Origin: Allohoeflea poritis
Lineage (GTDB): Bacteria > Pseudomonadota > Alphaproteobacteria > Rhizobiales > Rhizobiaceae
Length of the DNA: 64,000 bases
NCBI RefSeq assembly: GCF_027889715.1
Contig: NZ_JAPJZH010000023.1
Span: 1-64,000, forward strand
Direction of reading: 5' to 3'
Part shown: one piece after another, positions 43,049 to 52,066 of the stretch
How the letters are laid out: each line of letters begins with the position of its first letter
Numbering within the stretch: the first letter of the stretch is position 1
Position numbers and translations under genes: made by a program
Notes under the pieces: generated by a model
Database searches by the model: none
The model's input: the letters and a program-made list of their open reading frames with translations, nothing else
Told to the model about the DNA's origin: nothing

Positions 43049-43684
43049 CTATTCCGTCGGGCAGGGCGTGCCGGCGGCAGCCCATTTCATCAGCGCGTCC
43101 ATGGATTCCTGGAGTGAATGCGGCGCCGGCTCGCGGTTGCCGCCCGGGTCCCACGCCCAATGCAGGATCAGATCGTGGTCCAGATGTTCCGCCAACTCGC
43201 GAACCGTTCTGCCGCCATTGCGCTCCGGATCCTTGAGCTGCTCGCAGATATAGACCGACGATTTGCCGAACCACTCGGCTTCCACCGGCGCCAGTTGCCA
43301 GACCATGGCGACCCTCGGCGCCGCATGCGGCGTGTCGTTGGAAACGGTTTCCATCCCGCCGGCATCCGTATGGCAGGTTCCACAGGGCAGCGTCTCGGCG
43401 CCGATACGGCTTTCACCCGCATTGATGTTCATTCCGTGCGGCCGGGTCTTGCCGTAGCTCGGCCCCGACCACATCGGTTTGTTGTCCGCCCCGACATGGC
43501 AGTTGGAGCAGCGCGGATGCGAGGCGACTTCGTAGAAAAGCTGCCAGCTAGCCAGCCCCTCCTGCTGCGACACCGAACCTTCCTCGAAATCGTTGATCAC
43601 ACGGTTGGTGCCGACCTGTTCGGCGGCGAGCGCCAACGACGACAGGGCTGCAATGCCCGCAATGGCAGCGACAATTCTTCTCAC
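43049..43684 (-). CDS. Periplasmic diheme cytochrome c-type protein
   Basis: 211 residues with a signal peptide (leader ending SLALA). Two heme-attachment motifs: CSNCH in SHPRCSNCHVGADNKPMWSG and CGTCH in ETLPCGTCHTDAGG. Expected to pass electrons from the Mo-hydroxylase to the respiratory chain. The start is GTG 43684 with GAGGA 8 bases upstream (inside the end of the Mo-subunit gene); a TTG at 43699 overlaps the preceding stop. Placed directly after the large subunit in the iorAB-like operon. Confidence 0.85.
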   Translation of the reverse strand: MRRIVAAIAGIAALSSLALAAEQVGTNRVINDFEEGSVSQQEGLASWQLFYEVASHPRCSNCHVGADNKPMWSGPSYGKTRPHGMNINAGESRIGAETLPCGTCHTDAGGMETVSNDTPHAAPRVAMVWQLAPVEAEWFGKSSVYICEQLKDPERNGGRTVRELAEHLDHDLILHWAWDPGGNREPAPHSLQESMDALMKWAAAGTPCPTE

Positions 43685-43695
43685 GGCACCGGTCC

Positions 43696-45936
43696 TCAAA
43701 CGAAATCGATATGTTTGTTAAACGGCATTTCACGGATGCGCTTGCCGGTGGCGGCGAAAATCGCGTTGGCCAGGGCCGGTGCAGCCGGCGGCACGGGAGG
43801 CTCGCCAATGCCGCGGATCTTGCTGCCGTTTTCCAGACCGCGAACCTCAATTTCCGGACACTGATAGAGGCGCATGCCCTCGAAGGCGTGGAAGTTGTCC
43901 TGCTCGGCAATGCCGTCCGAATAGGTAATCTCGCAATTCATCGCATGGCCGAGGCCCCAGATGACACCGCCCTTGACGAGATTGTCGAAGTTCACCGGAT
44001 CGACCACACGGCCGACCTCCGCCGCCACGAAGACCTTGTCGATCTTGATGCCGTCGTCGGTGTCGGTGACTTCAACGACCTCCGCCGTTGCTACGCCGAA
44101 TGACATGCAGAACGCGACGCCGCGGCCGCGCTTCGGCCCGAGGTCGCTGCCCCAGCCCGACATCTCGCCGACCGCTTCGAGAACCTTGCGTGAGTTGTCA
44201 TGCCACATCAACCGGATCCGTTCCTCCAGCGGATCGGCGCCGGCGGCGACGATGAGCTCGTCGAGGAAACAATCGTGGAAGAAACCGTTGCTCGACGCAC
44301 CGACCGACCGCCAGGAACTGATGGGGGCGAGTTCCGGTGCACGGTAGCCGGTCATCCGGTAATTGGGGATCGCGAAAGGCTGCTCCCATGCGCCGGCGAT
44401 AATCTGCGTGTCCGGCCCGGGCAGGGAAAGACCCTGACGTCCCATCTGCGAGGCGATCACGGAAGGCATGGCAATACCGAGGTCATAGGTATCCACCTTG
44501 CCGTCCTTGACGACGCCACGGCCCCGCGCCATGGCGATCTGCCTTGGAAAGTCGTGGATCATGTCCTCTTCGCGGCTGTAAGTCAGCTTGACCGGCGTGC
44601 CTTTCATTTCCCTCGCGATTTCGACCGCCTGCTTGACCACCTCGTCCTCAAGGCGATGGCCGAAACTGCCGCCGACATAAAGCACGTGGACATACACGTC
44701 ATCGAAAGCGACACCGGTCAGCTTCGCCACGTTGCCTTGCACGAAGCGCGGGATCTGCGTGCCCGTCCAGACATCGACGCGATCATCCTCGACCTTGACG
44801 ATGGCGCTGATCGGCTCCAGCGGCGCATGGGCAAGATAGGGTGCACGGTACTCGGCCTCGATCACGTCCGCACCGGCAAGCGCTGTCTCGACGTCACCGT
44901 CGTCACGATTACGGGCTTCGATCTGCTCGTCATTGAATGAATTGCCGAGCGCTTCCCAATGACCATCCATTTCCGGCGGATAGGGTGCCGGACCCCAATC
45001 GAATTCAATGGCATTTGCCGCCTGGATGGCGCGCCAGGTGTTGTCCGCGACAACGCCGACACCGCCGGTGATCGGCACGATCTTCTTGACGCCGCGCATA
45101 TTTTCGGCCGCGCTTGCATCGAAACCGTTCATGGCTCCGCCCTGGCGCGGGTTGAGCTTGACGGTCGCATGCACCATGCCGTCGACCTTGAAGTCGACGC
45201 CGTAGGGCAGCGTGCCGGTCGATTTGGCGACGATGTCGTGACGGCGCATCGGCTTGCCGAGCAGACGCCACTCGCTCGGATCGCGCAGCGTGACATTGGT
45301 CACCGGCCGGATGGTCGCTGCCACCGGGGCAAGCTCCACATAGGTAAGTTGCGAACCGTCCGGCAGTTGCACGGCGCCTTTGGCGGTCTTCAGTTGACCG
45401 ACCGGCACCCCGGACTTCTGCGAGGCAGCCGCCTTCAGTGTCTCACGGGCGACGGCACCGGCCGTGCGCAGCTTCTCATAGCCATCCGGAACGGATGTCG
45501 ACCCACCGGTCACCTGCATGCCGAGGAACTTCATCAGCACGTCCATGACGCCGCGGACCGATTCGGCCATGAAGCTTTCATCGGTCGAGCGGAACGGCGC
45601 GCCTTCCTCTGACAAGGCCGTATTGTAGTAGGCCGGGCTCGGCATGCCGGGATCGACCCGGACCTGGTCCAGTTCGATGTCGAGCTCCTCGGCGATCAGC
45701 GCCGCCTGAACCGAATAAGCACCCTGCCCCAGATCGGTGCGCGGCGTGATCAGCGTCACGCCCTCGGCGTCGATCTTGACGTAGGGCGTGATGACCGCCT
45801 CGCCCTCTTCGAGATCCGCCATGAGCGGATTTTCGCCGGGGCGCTTGTACATATATGCGCCGAAGGCGACGCCGCCGGCAACGGCCACGGAACCGATGAG
45901 GAAGGTGCGGCGTGCAATTGTCGTTACGCGTCCCAT
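43696..45936 (-). CDS. Molybdopterin subunit of an isoquinoline-oxidoreductase-type aldehyde/purine hydroxylase
   Basis: 746-residue large subunit of a xanthine-oxidase-family hydroxylase (IorB type). An N-terminal Tat-like leader TTIARRTFLIGSVAVAGGVA indicates export of the folded enzyme or membrane anchoring. Moco-binding and catalytic elements: VGGSFGHRLEDEVVKQAVE near 430, and the base Glu in IRGIGEPPVPPAAPALANA near 710. ATG 45936 has GAGGAG 8 bases upstream; ATG 45945 is too close. The 2Fe-2S subunit gene ends inside the start region. Substrate unknown (N-heterocycle or aldehyde). Confidence 0.92.
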   Translation of the reverse strand: MGRVTTIARRTFLIGSVAVAGGVAFGAYMYKRPGENPLMADLEEGEAVITPYVKIDAEGVTLITPRTDLGQGAYSVQAALIAEELDIELDQVRVDPGMPSPAYYNTALSEEGAPFRSTDESFMAESVRGVMDVLMKFLGMQVTGGSTSVPDGYEKLRTAGAVARETLKAAASQKSGVPVGQLKTAKGAVQLPDGSQLTYVELAPVAATIRPVTNVTLRDPSEWRLLGKPMRRHDIVAKSTGTLPYGVDFKVDGMVHATVKLNPRQGGAMNGFDASAAENMRGVKKIVPITGGVGVVADNTWRAIQAANAIEFDWGPAPYPPEMDGHWEALGNSFNDEQIEARNRDDGDVETALAGADVIEAEYRAPYLAHAPLEPISAIVKVEDDRVDVWTGTQIPRFVQGNVAKLTGVAFDDVYVHVLYVGGSFGHRLEDEVVKQAVEIAREMKGTPVKLTYSREEDMIHDFPRQIAMARGRGVVKDGKVDTYDLGIAMPSVIASQMGRQGLSLPGPDTQIIAGAWEQPFAIPNYRMTGYRAPELAPISSWRSVGASSNGFFHDCFLDELIVAAGADPLEERIRLMWHDNSRKVLEAVGEMSGWGSDLGPKRGRGVAFCMSFGVATAEVVEVTDTDDGIKIDKVFVAAEVGRVVDPVNFDNLVKGGVIWGLGHAMNCEITYSDGIAEQDNFHAFEGMRLYQCPEIEVRGLENGSKIRGIGEPPVPPAAPALANAIFAATGKRIREMPFNKHIDFV

Positions 45937-45937
45937 A

Positions 45938-46396
45938 TCATGCACTCCTCAGGTTCTTGGCGGCTGTCTTCACCGCCTCGCGGATGCGCGGATAGGTGCC
46001 GCATCGGCAAAGATTGGCCGACATGGCGACATCGATATCCGCGTCGGTCGGATCGTCATTGGTTTCAAGGAAGGAGGCCGCCGCCATGATCTGCCCGGAC
46101 TGGCAATAGCCGCACTGGGCAACCTGATGCTCCACCCAGGCGGCCTGCACCGCGTGCAGCGCATCGGGCGTGCCGAGCCCCTCGATGGTCGTCACCTCAT
46201 ACTCGACCGCGCCGACGGGGAGTTGGCAAGACCGAACGGCCACGCCGTCCACATGGACGGTACAGGCACCGCATTGGGCTATGCCGCAGCCATATTTCGG
46301 CCCTGTGATTCCAAGTTCGTCCCTCAGGACCCACAGAAGCGGCATGTCTTCCTCGACATCCACCTCATGGTCCTGGCCGTTCACGGTAAGTTTCAT
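45938..46396 (-). CDS. 2Fe-2S subunit of the molybdenum hydroxylase
   Basis: 152-residue IorA-type small subunit. Plant-ferredoxin cluster: [17 protein letters not shown] with a fourth Cys in SCQLPVG; second all-helical cluster: [15 protein letters not shown] and [13 protein letters not shown]. It passes electrons from the Moco to the cytochrome partner. AAAGGAG lies 9 bases before ATG 46396. Overlaps the large-subunit start; first gene of the operon, divergent from a TetR gene. Confidence 0.95.
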   Translation of the reverse strand: MKLTVNGQDHEVDVEEDMPLLWVLRDELGITGPKYGCGIAQCGACTVHVDGVAVRSCQLPVGAVEYEVTTIEGLGTPDALHAVQAAWVEHQVAQCGYCQSGQIMAAASFLETNDDPTDADIDVAMSANLCRCGTYPRIREAVKTAAKNLRSA

Positions 46397-46443
46397 GGAG
46401 TAATCTCCTTTACAGATGGCTGCGGAACCGATTATTCAAAAGC

Positions 46444-46486
46444 CGATCGGTCGAATTGGGGCCGCCAAGACCCCAATGACCGATCG
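46444..46486. promoter_or_regulatory. Long inverted repeat in the iorA-tetR gap
   Basis: Arms CGATCGGTC+ATTGGGG (46444-46452 and 46455-46461, with GA bulge) and CCCCAAT+GACCGATCG (46471-46486) around CCGCCAAGA. Very strong symmetry, 16 paired bases. It may be a protein site or an RNA hairpin in the iorA 5' leader. Confidence 0.5.
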
Positions 46487-46514
46487 ACCTTGCTGGCCCC
46501 CGGCTGTATAGATA

Positions 46515-46539
46515 TTGACAACACAACATAATTTGTCAA
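46515..46539. promoter_or_regulatory. Candidate TetR operator / promoter
   Basis: Inverted repeat TTGACAA-N11-TTGTCAA, ending 9 bases before the tetR ATG. On the minus strand the arm doubles as a TTGACA -35 box for the ior operon. Typical placement for autoregulation and repression of the divergent operon. Confidence 0.5.
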
Positions 46540-46548
46540 GTTGTACGA

Positions 46549-47112
46549 ATGAATGAAAAGGAAAGAAATATTGTCGAGAACGCCATCGGGGTGATTTCCC
46601 GCTACGGCGTGCGCCGCACGACCATGAGCGACATCGCCACGGCCGCCGGCATCTCGCGCCAGACGCTCTACTCAAGCTATGCCAACAAGGAAGAGATCCT
46701 GGCGGCCGCGATCTGCTATTCGACGGACCGGACCATGGAGGCGCTGGAGGCCGACTGGGGCAAGGACGGATCGATTGCCGACAAGCTCGATGCCTATTTC
46801 CAGCACTGCGTCATCGCCTATTACGACATGCTGAGCCAGATGCCGGATGCCGAGGACCTGGTAACCGGCTACAACACCGTCGGCAAGGCCGAGCAGGACA
46901 AGGCCATGCAGCGCAAGGGAGAGGTGCTGGCCTCTCTCCTTGCGCCCTACAGGGACAGGCTGACCAGGGCCGACATGACGCCCCAGGACCTGGCGGATAT
47001 GGTGCTGAACGCTTCGTCCAACTTCAAATATGTGGCAAAGGACCGCCCGCATCTGCTGCAGCTGATTACTTCCCTGCGCAAGGCGGCCCTTTCGCTCATC
47101 GGTGAGATTTAA
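46549..47112 (+). CDS. TetR-family regulator
   Basis: 187 residues. N-terminal TetR HTH: AIGVISRYGVRRTTMSDIAT, AAGISRQTLYSSYANKEEIL, with a ligand-binding helical C-terminus. The start ATG 46549 has AGTTGTACGA upstream but no strong ribosome site. Divergent from the Mo-hydroxylase operon (152-base gap), so it probably represses it, with the hydroxylase substrate or a related compound as inducer. Its stop overlaps the 3' end of the convergent membrane-protein gene by 4 bases. Confidence 0.9.
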   Translation: MNEKERNIVENAIGVISRYGVRRTTMSDIATAAGISRQTLYSSYANKEEILAAAICYSTDRTMEALEADWGKDGSIADKLDAYFQHCVIAYYDMLSQMPDAEDLVTGYNTVGKAEQDKAMQRKGEVLASLLAPYRDRLTRADMTPQDLADMVLNASSNFKYVAKDRPHLLQLITSLRKAALSLIGEI

Positions 47113-47543
47113 GCCGCGTTCGGTGCCGTCTCGACCGGCCGCCACAGCGGCACGACGAAGAGCACCAGGAATCCGACATTGTAGAGTGCGTTCATCGGCG
47201 CACCGGAAAGCACGGAGCCCAGCCCGTCAATGACGAACCATGTGGCGGCGGCGGTCAGGATCATGCTGCGCGCCAGGGCCGGATCGCGCGGCAGCAGCCG
47301 TGTCGCCGCCATCCAGATCATGACACCCCAGCCGGCGATGACGCCGCCCGTTATCGCCCAGAAGAACCGCGCTGCCGGGTCCAGTTGCTCCGGCGTGCCG
47401 TCGAGCGGGAAAAAGGCGAGGTCGGCAAAAAAGCGGGTGATCTCCGAAGTGGCAGGAAACGCGCCAATGGGCCCCAAAAGCCCGAATCCCACGAGAAACG
47501 CGGCACCCGCCTTGAGCCAGTTCTGAGCCGTTTCGATATGCAT
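47109..47543 (-). CDS. Four-helix membrane protein of unknown function
   Basis: 144 residues with about four hydrophobic segments (WLKAGAAFLVGFGLLGPIGA, ARFFWAITGGVIAGWGVMIW, MILTAAATWFVIDGLGSVLS, ALYNVGFLVLFVVPLWRPVE). Resembles small uncharacterised membrane proteins often found beside XRE/MmyB regulators. ATG 47543 is favoured because AAGGAGATGAGG lies before it; ATG 47561 would overlap that site. Divergent from the XRE gene with a symmetric TTACCT site between, so likely its target. Confidence 0.7.
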   Translation of the reverse strand: MHIETAQNWLKAGAAFLVGFGLLGPIGAFPATSEITRFFADLAFFPLDGTPEQLDPAARFFWAITGGVIAGWGVMIWMAATRLLPRDPALARSMILTAAATWFVIDGLGSVLSGAPMNALYNVGFLVLFVVPLWRPVETAPNAA

Positions 47544-47604
47544 TGCCTCATCTCCTTGCAATTGACATGGGCAATGGGATAGCGGCCCGGCTGATGCGTC
47601 TCAA

Positions 47605-47619
47605 TTACCTTGGAGGTAA
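47605..47619. promoter_or_regulatory. Candidate operator of the XRE/MmyB regulator
   Basis: Inverted repeat TTACCT-TGG-AGGTAA in the divergent gap between the small membrane-protein gene and the XRE gene. The spacing and position suit an XRE dimer controlling both genes. Confidence 0.5.
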
Positions 47620-47683
47620 GTGTCTGACGTAAATATGCCGCTATAGTGAAACGCGGACCGAACCGCTCATTGGGAACAGAAAC

Positions 47684-48469
47684 ATGCAGAACGCATTCGG
47701 CGACACATTGAAGGAATGGCGCGGCCGGCGCCGCATGAGCCAGCTCGATCTCGGCCTCGCCGCCAATGTCTCGGCCCGGCATATCTCGTTCCTGGAGACG
47801 GGACGCTCGCGCCCGAGCCGCTCCATGGTCCGGCTCCTGTCGGAATCGCTGGAACTGCCGCACGGCGCCCGCAACGCCTTTCTCGGCGCCGCCGGATTCG
47901 CTCCGGCCTATCGAAAGCGCGACCTCGACGATGCCGACATGGCGCATGTGCGCGCCGCCGTCGACTGGACGCTGGAGCGGCACGATCCCTTCCCGGCCAT
48001 GGCGCTCGACCGCCACTGGACCGTCGTCAAGGCCAACCGGTCCGGCGGCCTGCTGCTTGGCGGTGCCGGCGTTTCTGAGGGCGACAGCCTCCTGGAGGCG
48101 CTGACCGATGCCAAACGCATGCAGGCTGTGCTGGAAAACTGGCGCGAGGTCGCCGAGCACATGATTGTGCGCCTGCGCACCGAAAGCGCCCATCTCGGCG
48201 GCGATGACGTGCTCGACGCAACGGTTGATAGGCTGGAGTTGGCTCTGGGACCGCGAACCGGCGGCAATAACCATCCGCTGCCCGCCATCATTCCGGCCCG
48301 CTACCGTGCAGGCGACAAGGTGCTGTCATTCTTCTCCACCATCGCCCAGTTCGGCTCAGCAGAGGACATCGCGCTCTCCGAACTGCGCATCGAGCTGCTG
48401 TTTCCCTCGGATGACGAGACGCGAACAGCATTGTTTGACATCTCAAGATCTCAAGCCGAAGCAAAATAA
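47684..48469 (+). CDS. XRE-family regulator with MmyB-like ligand domain
   Basis: 261 residues. N-terminal XRE HTH: FGDTLKEWRGRRRMSQLDLG, LAANVSARHISFLETGRSRP. The C-terminal MmyB-like domain (about 100-255) begins PFPAMALDRHWTVVKANRSG and binds small, often acyl or aromatic ligands in relatives. The gene starts without a strong ribosome site (GGGAACAGAAAC). Divergent from the small membrane protein. The AT-rich stretch begins directly after its stop. Confidence 0.9.
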   Translation: MQNAFGDTLKEWRGRRRMSQLDLGLAANVSARHISFLETGRSRPSRSMVRLLSESLELPHGARNAFLGAAGFAPAYRKRDLDDADMAHVRAAVDWTLERHDPFPAMALDRHWTVVKANRSGGLLLGGAGVSEGDSLLEALTDAKRMQAVLENWREVAEHMIVRLRTESAHLGGDDVLDATVDRLELALGPRTGGNNHPLPAIIPARYRAGDKVLSFFSTIAQFGSAEDIALSELRIELLFPSDDETRTALFDISRSQAEAK

Positions 48470-48703
48470 GTCGCTTACTTCGAGGTCCGGCAGCGGCTCA
48501 AGTATAATTGAACCGCATCAAGTGTTCAGCGCTGCAGCAAACGCAAATCAAAATAACCTACATACTCAAGTAGTTTACAATCGCCGATCACGCAAAAATT
48601 TGCTTCTCGAAACAAAAAATTTTTCTTGTTTTAGTTGTGCGGATATCCAAAAGTAAATTACTTTCAGTTGAGAAGCTTTTCTCACATTTAGGGGGTGCTG
48701 AAC
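48470..48703. other. AT-rich gene-free patch
   Basis: 234 bases with strikingly low GC for this window (runs such as CAAAAAATTTTTCTTG near 48609 and AAGTAAATTACTTTCAG near 48650). No coding sequence or intact repeat ends recognised. It forms the promoter side of the endolysin gene and marks a probable recent insertion boundary. Confidence 0.5.
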
Positions 48704-50188
48704 ATGAGCCGATTCAACGAGATTATGGAGACCGTGTTTAGATGGGAGGGCGGATATGTCGATCACCCAGACGACCCGGGCGGCGCCACCAACATGGGTA
48801 TTACACACAAGGTCCTGGCCAAATGGCGGGGAGTTCCTGCTGTCTCCAAGAAAGAAGTCAGGAACTTAACCCGAGAAGAAGCCGAGGAAATTTTTCGATC
48901 ACGCTACTACGATGTCATCAAGGGAAGGAAACTGCCCGAACCGATCGACCTGATTGTCATGGATGGTGCCGTCAACCACGGCACCAAAACTATGGTTCAG
49001 TTTCTTGAAGAAGCGTTGGGGGTAGAACAAAACGGAAAACTTGGAAACAACGACATCAACACGCTCAAAGAGGCGACGGGGAATGAAGATGATCTGATTG
49101 CACTGGCCGTGAGTCTTGCCGATGCCAGAAAACAGAGATATCTGACCCGCCCGCATGCCGTGAGGTTCATCAAGGGCTGGACCAATCGACTGAACGACGT
49201 GATGGCGGTCGCACTTCGCGACAGGCGTGGAACCTGGACCTTCGCGCATGGCTACGATGCGGAGGGCATGCCGGGCACCAGCCTCGATCCCGACCCGGTG
49301 TCATCGGTAATTCGACCGGTTATCGAAGATGACGAGCTGCAGGCCGCATTGGTAACCTGGGGAGACTATACTGGCGAAATAGACGGGCTCTTTGGTCCCA
49401 TGTCTCTCGCAGCCGCTGACCGGGCTCTTCAGAGAAACTCGGCGATCGTCTCCGGAAATTGGCACACCTGGTCGAACGCCAGAAAGAAAATTGCTATCGG
49501 TCAGTTGGTGTGCAGGGATCTAGGCATCGACGTCGGCCGCATCGACGGACTGTTCGGTCCACTGACCGAGGCTGCCTTTGTTGCATTCAACCGAATACTT
49601 CGAAACATGCCACCGGACAAATGGCGTGACGAACTAGAGCGCGGTGGTGACACACCCGCATTCGAACCCGTACTCACCGAGATGAACACCTGGCCGAGAC
49701 GGGATGAGCTGGTGAACTTCTTTGGCAAAGAATGCACACCAAACGACCATAGCGAAGGTTGTGGCAGAGGTACCGTCAAGCTCAAACGTCTTGAACTGCC
49801 CTTCCCGATGCGGATCGCCTGGGATTTGAACACGACCATCAGCGGATTTTCCATTCACGAAATGGTTCACGACAGTGCTGCCCGGGTGCTTGATAAAGTA
49901 TACCAGCACTACGACGACGATGGTGTTGAAGAGCTTGGTATCAACCTGTTTGGAGGTTGCTACAACTGTCGCAAGATCAGGGGCGGCAGCCGTTGTTCGA
50001 CTCATGCCTGGGGCATCGCGATCGATTTCGATCCGGCGCGGAACCGGCTGAAATGGGATCACAGATTAGCACGCCTGGCGAAACCCGATGCCGTCAAATT
50101 CTGGGAGTTATGGGAAGCTGAAGGCTGGGTAAGCCTTGGCCGGGCCAGGGACTACGACTGGATGCATGTTCAGGCTGCCAGGCTTTAA
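48704..50188 (+). CDS. Fused endolysin: GH108 muramidase, PG-binding repeats, M15-like peptidase
   Basis: 494 residues. Domain 1 (about 1-175) is glycoside hydrolase 108 / secretion-activator type: FRWEGGYVDHPDDPGGATNM with catalytic Glu15. The middle holds two PG-binding-like repeats (GEIDGLFGPMSLAAADRALQ near 228 and GRIDGLFGPLTEAAFVAFNR near 280). The C-terminus (about 400-494) is a D-Ala-D-Ala carboxypeptidase-like M15 fold with zinc ligands in RCSTHAWGIAIDFDPA and DYDWMHVQAARL. No signal peptide. ATG 48704 follows AGGGGG. Codon use is less GC-biased than neighbours, suggesting phage origin, but no holin or phage genes are adjacent. Confidence 0.85.
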   Translation: MSRFNEIMETVFRWEGGYVDHPDDPGGATNMGITHKVLAKWRGVPAVSKKEVRNLTREEAEEIFRSRYYDVIKGRKLPEPIDLIVMDGAVNHGTKTMVQFLEEALGVEQNGKLGNNDINTLKEATGNEDDLIALAVSLADARKQRYLTRPHAVRFIKGWTNRLNDVMAVALRDRRGTWTFAHGYDAEGMPGTSLDPDPVSSVIRPVIEDDELQAALVTWGDYTGEIDGLFGPMSLAAADRALQRNSAIVSGNWHTWSNARKKIAIGQLVCRDLGIDVGRIDGLFGPLTEAAFVAFNRILRNMPPDKWRDELERGGDTPAFEPVLTEMNTWPRRDELVNFFGKECTPNDHSEGCGRGTVKLKRLELPFPMRIAWDLNTTISGFSIHEMVHDSAARVLDKVYQHYDDDGVEELGINLFGGCYNCRKIRGGSRCSTHAWGIAIDFDPARNRLKWDHRLARLAKPDAVKFWELWEAEGWVSLGRARDYDWMHVQAARL

Positions 50189-50248
50189 CGCGCAAATCTT
50201 GCGGAATGGCACCATGGTATGCGCGGCGATCGGTGAATTGACCCCGGC

Positions 50249-50956
50249 TTATCCCGCCAACAACCGCTCCACATAGGCAGGCACCACCTCGGTTGCCTTG
50301 CCGTGGATGGCCTCGTCGAAATGGGAAATGCCCTCAGACGGTTCGAGGTTGAGTTCGACCGTCCGGGCGCCGGCGCCGCGCGCCTCGGCGACGAAGCCTG
50401 CGGCCGGGTAGACATTGCCGCTTGTGCCGATGGAAATGAAAAGATCGCACACACCCAGCGCCGCGTAGATCCGCTCCATCTCGTAGGGCATTTCGCCGAA
50501 CCAGACGACATCCGGACGCAGGCCGCCCTCCCTGCCGCAGTGTCCACACGCTTCGTGCACCATAAGGTCGCGGTCATAGGGCCCGCGCGCGCCGCAATGA
50601 TGGCACAGAGTCTTGAGGATCTCGCCATGCATGTGAATGAGGTTCGTCGTTCCCGCCCGCTCGTGCAGCGGATCGATATTCTGCGTGACCGTCAACACTT
50701 CGCCGGGATAATCGGCTTCCAGCCGCGCCAGCGCCGCATGCGCCGCATTGGGCTCCACGCCCCGCGAATTGTTGCGGCGGCCGTTGTAGAAGTCGAGCAC
50801 GCCCTGCGGATCGCGCGCGAAGGCTTCCGGCGTCGCCACGTCCTCGATGCGCACCTTCGACCAGATGCCGTCCTTGTCGCGAAAGGTCGAAAGTCCCGAT
50901 TCGGCCGAAAGCCCGGCGCCGGTCAGGATGACGATGCGTTCATATCGATGTGCCAT
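50249..50956 (-). CDS. cobB: Sirtuin (NAD-dependent deacylase, CobB type)
   Basis: 235-residue Sir2 protein. NAD site: VILTGAGLSAESGLSTFRDK near residue 11; catalytic QNID at 91-94 in VTQNIDPLHERAG with His in LIHMHGEI; zinc Cys pairs TLCHHCGARG and EACGHCGREG. The YNGRR motif near 65 matches the Tyr/Arg pair (YxxR) that lets class III sirtuins remove succinyl and malonyl groups. Start ATG 50956. Removes acyl marks from metabolic enzymes; stands alone between the endolysin and the methyltransferase. Confidence 0.93.
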   Translation of the reverse strand: MAHRYERIVILTGAGLSAESGLSTFRDKDGIWSKVRIEDVATPEAFARDPQGVLDFYNGRRNNSRGVEPNAAHAALARLEADYPGEVLTVTQNIDPLHERAGTTNLIHMHGEILKTLCHHCGARGPYDRDLMVHEACGHCGREGGLRPDVVWFGEMPYEMERIYAALGVCDLFISIGTSGNVYPAAGFVAEARGAGARTVELNLEPSEGISHFDEAIHGKATEVVPAYVERLLAG

Positions 50957-51030
50957 GCGGCGACTTTAGGCGAAGAACGACCCGCCGCCAGGTCGAAATC
51001 CTTTGCCGGCAAGGATCCGGAGCCTCCGTT

Positions 51031-51780
51031 CTATATCAGACGTGCCCTTCGGGCCGAGAAGACCACGCATTGCGGGTTCTTCCGCCACTCCATATAGCGC
51101 GCCTGCAGGTCCGGGCGGCTGTCCGGAAGATCGGTTCCTTCCCAGGCGATATCGCGCAGTCCCGCCATGCCGAGCTCGCGTTCCAGCACGTCTCGGTCCC
51201 AGCGCCAGACCGGACAGCTGAATTCGCCGATCCGGAACCTCGATTCGGGCCCGCTCTGGTACTGGATGGATATGCCCGCCTCGGCCTGCGCCAGCGAGTG
51301 ATCGCCTTCCGGGTCGAGATCCGGGCTCAGGGTCACCAGCGCACAGCGGCCATCCGCCTTCAGGTTGCGGGAGATGAAACGGCCCATGCCCCAGATGCCT
51401 TCCGGCGTATCGGCATAGTGAAACACATAAAGGCCGGTGACGATATCGACCGGCGGCAGCGTCAGCCCGGAATTGCGCAGATCCGCCCTGACGAAGCCGA
51501 TCCTTTCCTGCTCGTCGACCGGCAGCAATTTGCGCTTTTCCTCGGCCCGTTTCAGCATCTCGCCCGAGATATCGACGCCGATGACGGACTTCGCGCCCAT
51601 CTCCAGCAGCTTCCAGCTCAACCGCCCGTCGCCGCAGCAAAGATCGATCACCGACTTGCCGGCGGGATCGCCCATCGTCTCGAACAGCGTGTGGGTCGAG
51701 AAGATGTCGAGATCGTCCTGCTCGTCGACCGATGAGATCGTGTTGAGATAGGCATCGGTGTCAAGGTCGTAATCGGCCAT
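51031..51780 (-). CDS. Class I SAM-dependent methyltransferase
   Basis: 249 residues. Motif I VIDLCCGDGRLSWKLLEMGA near residue 45, motif II acid in SVIGVDISGEMLKRAEEKRK, then VRADLRNSGLTLPPVDIVTG and LYVFHYADTPEGI. The acceptor cannot be told from sequence; small-molecule type is likely. A perfect GGAGGA lies 8 bases before ATG 51780, which sets the start; the longer in-frame reading to 51954 is not favoured. Lies 75 bases downstream-side of cobB's start and may share its direction of transcription. Confidence 0.88.
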   Translation of the reverse strand: MADYDLDTDAYLNTISSVDEQDDLDIFSTHTLFETMGDPAGKSVIDLCCGDGRLSWKLLEMGAKSVIGVDISGEMLKRAEEKRKLLPVDEQERIGFVRADLRNSGLTLPPVDIVTGLYVFHYADTPEGIWGMGRFISRNLKADGRCALVTLSPDLDPEGDHSLAQAEAGISIQYQSGPESRFRIGEFSCPVWRWDRDVLERELGMAGLRDIAWEGTDLPDSRPDLQARYMEWRKNPQCVVFSARRARLI

Positions 51781-52066
51781 CGTCAATCCTCCATTGATCG
51801 CAATATTTGACTGTGAGATGGCGACGAAACGGGCGTTTACAAGCGAAAACCGGCAACCATTACCGCGAATTAATCTTGCGGCGGCTGCGGGGCGGAAAAG
51901 GCCGGATCTTGGTCCGCGCCAGCTGTCGATGGAAAGCGCTCCGCCCCGGGCCAACCCTGCCGTTTATGCCTAACAATCCATTAAAATACTCAATAAAATC
52001 CACACGTTAGACTTACCTGAATCTTGATTCGATTGCGTCACACTCCCTCGAGGAAGGGATGTTGTG

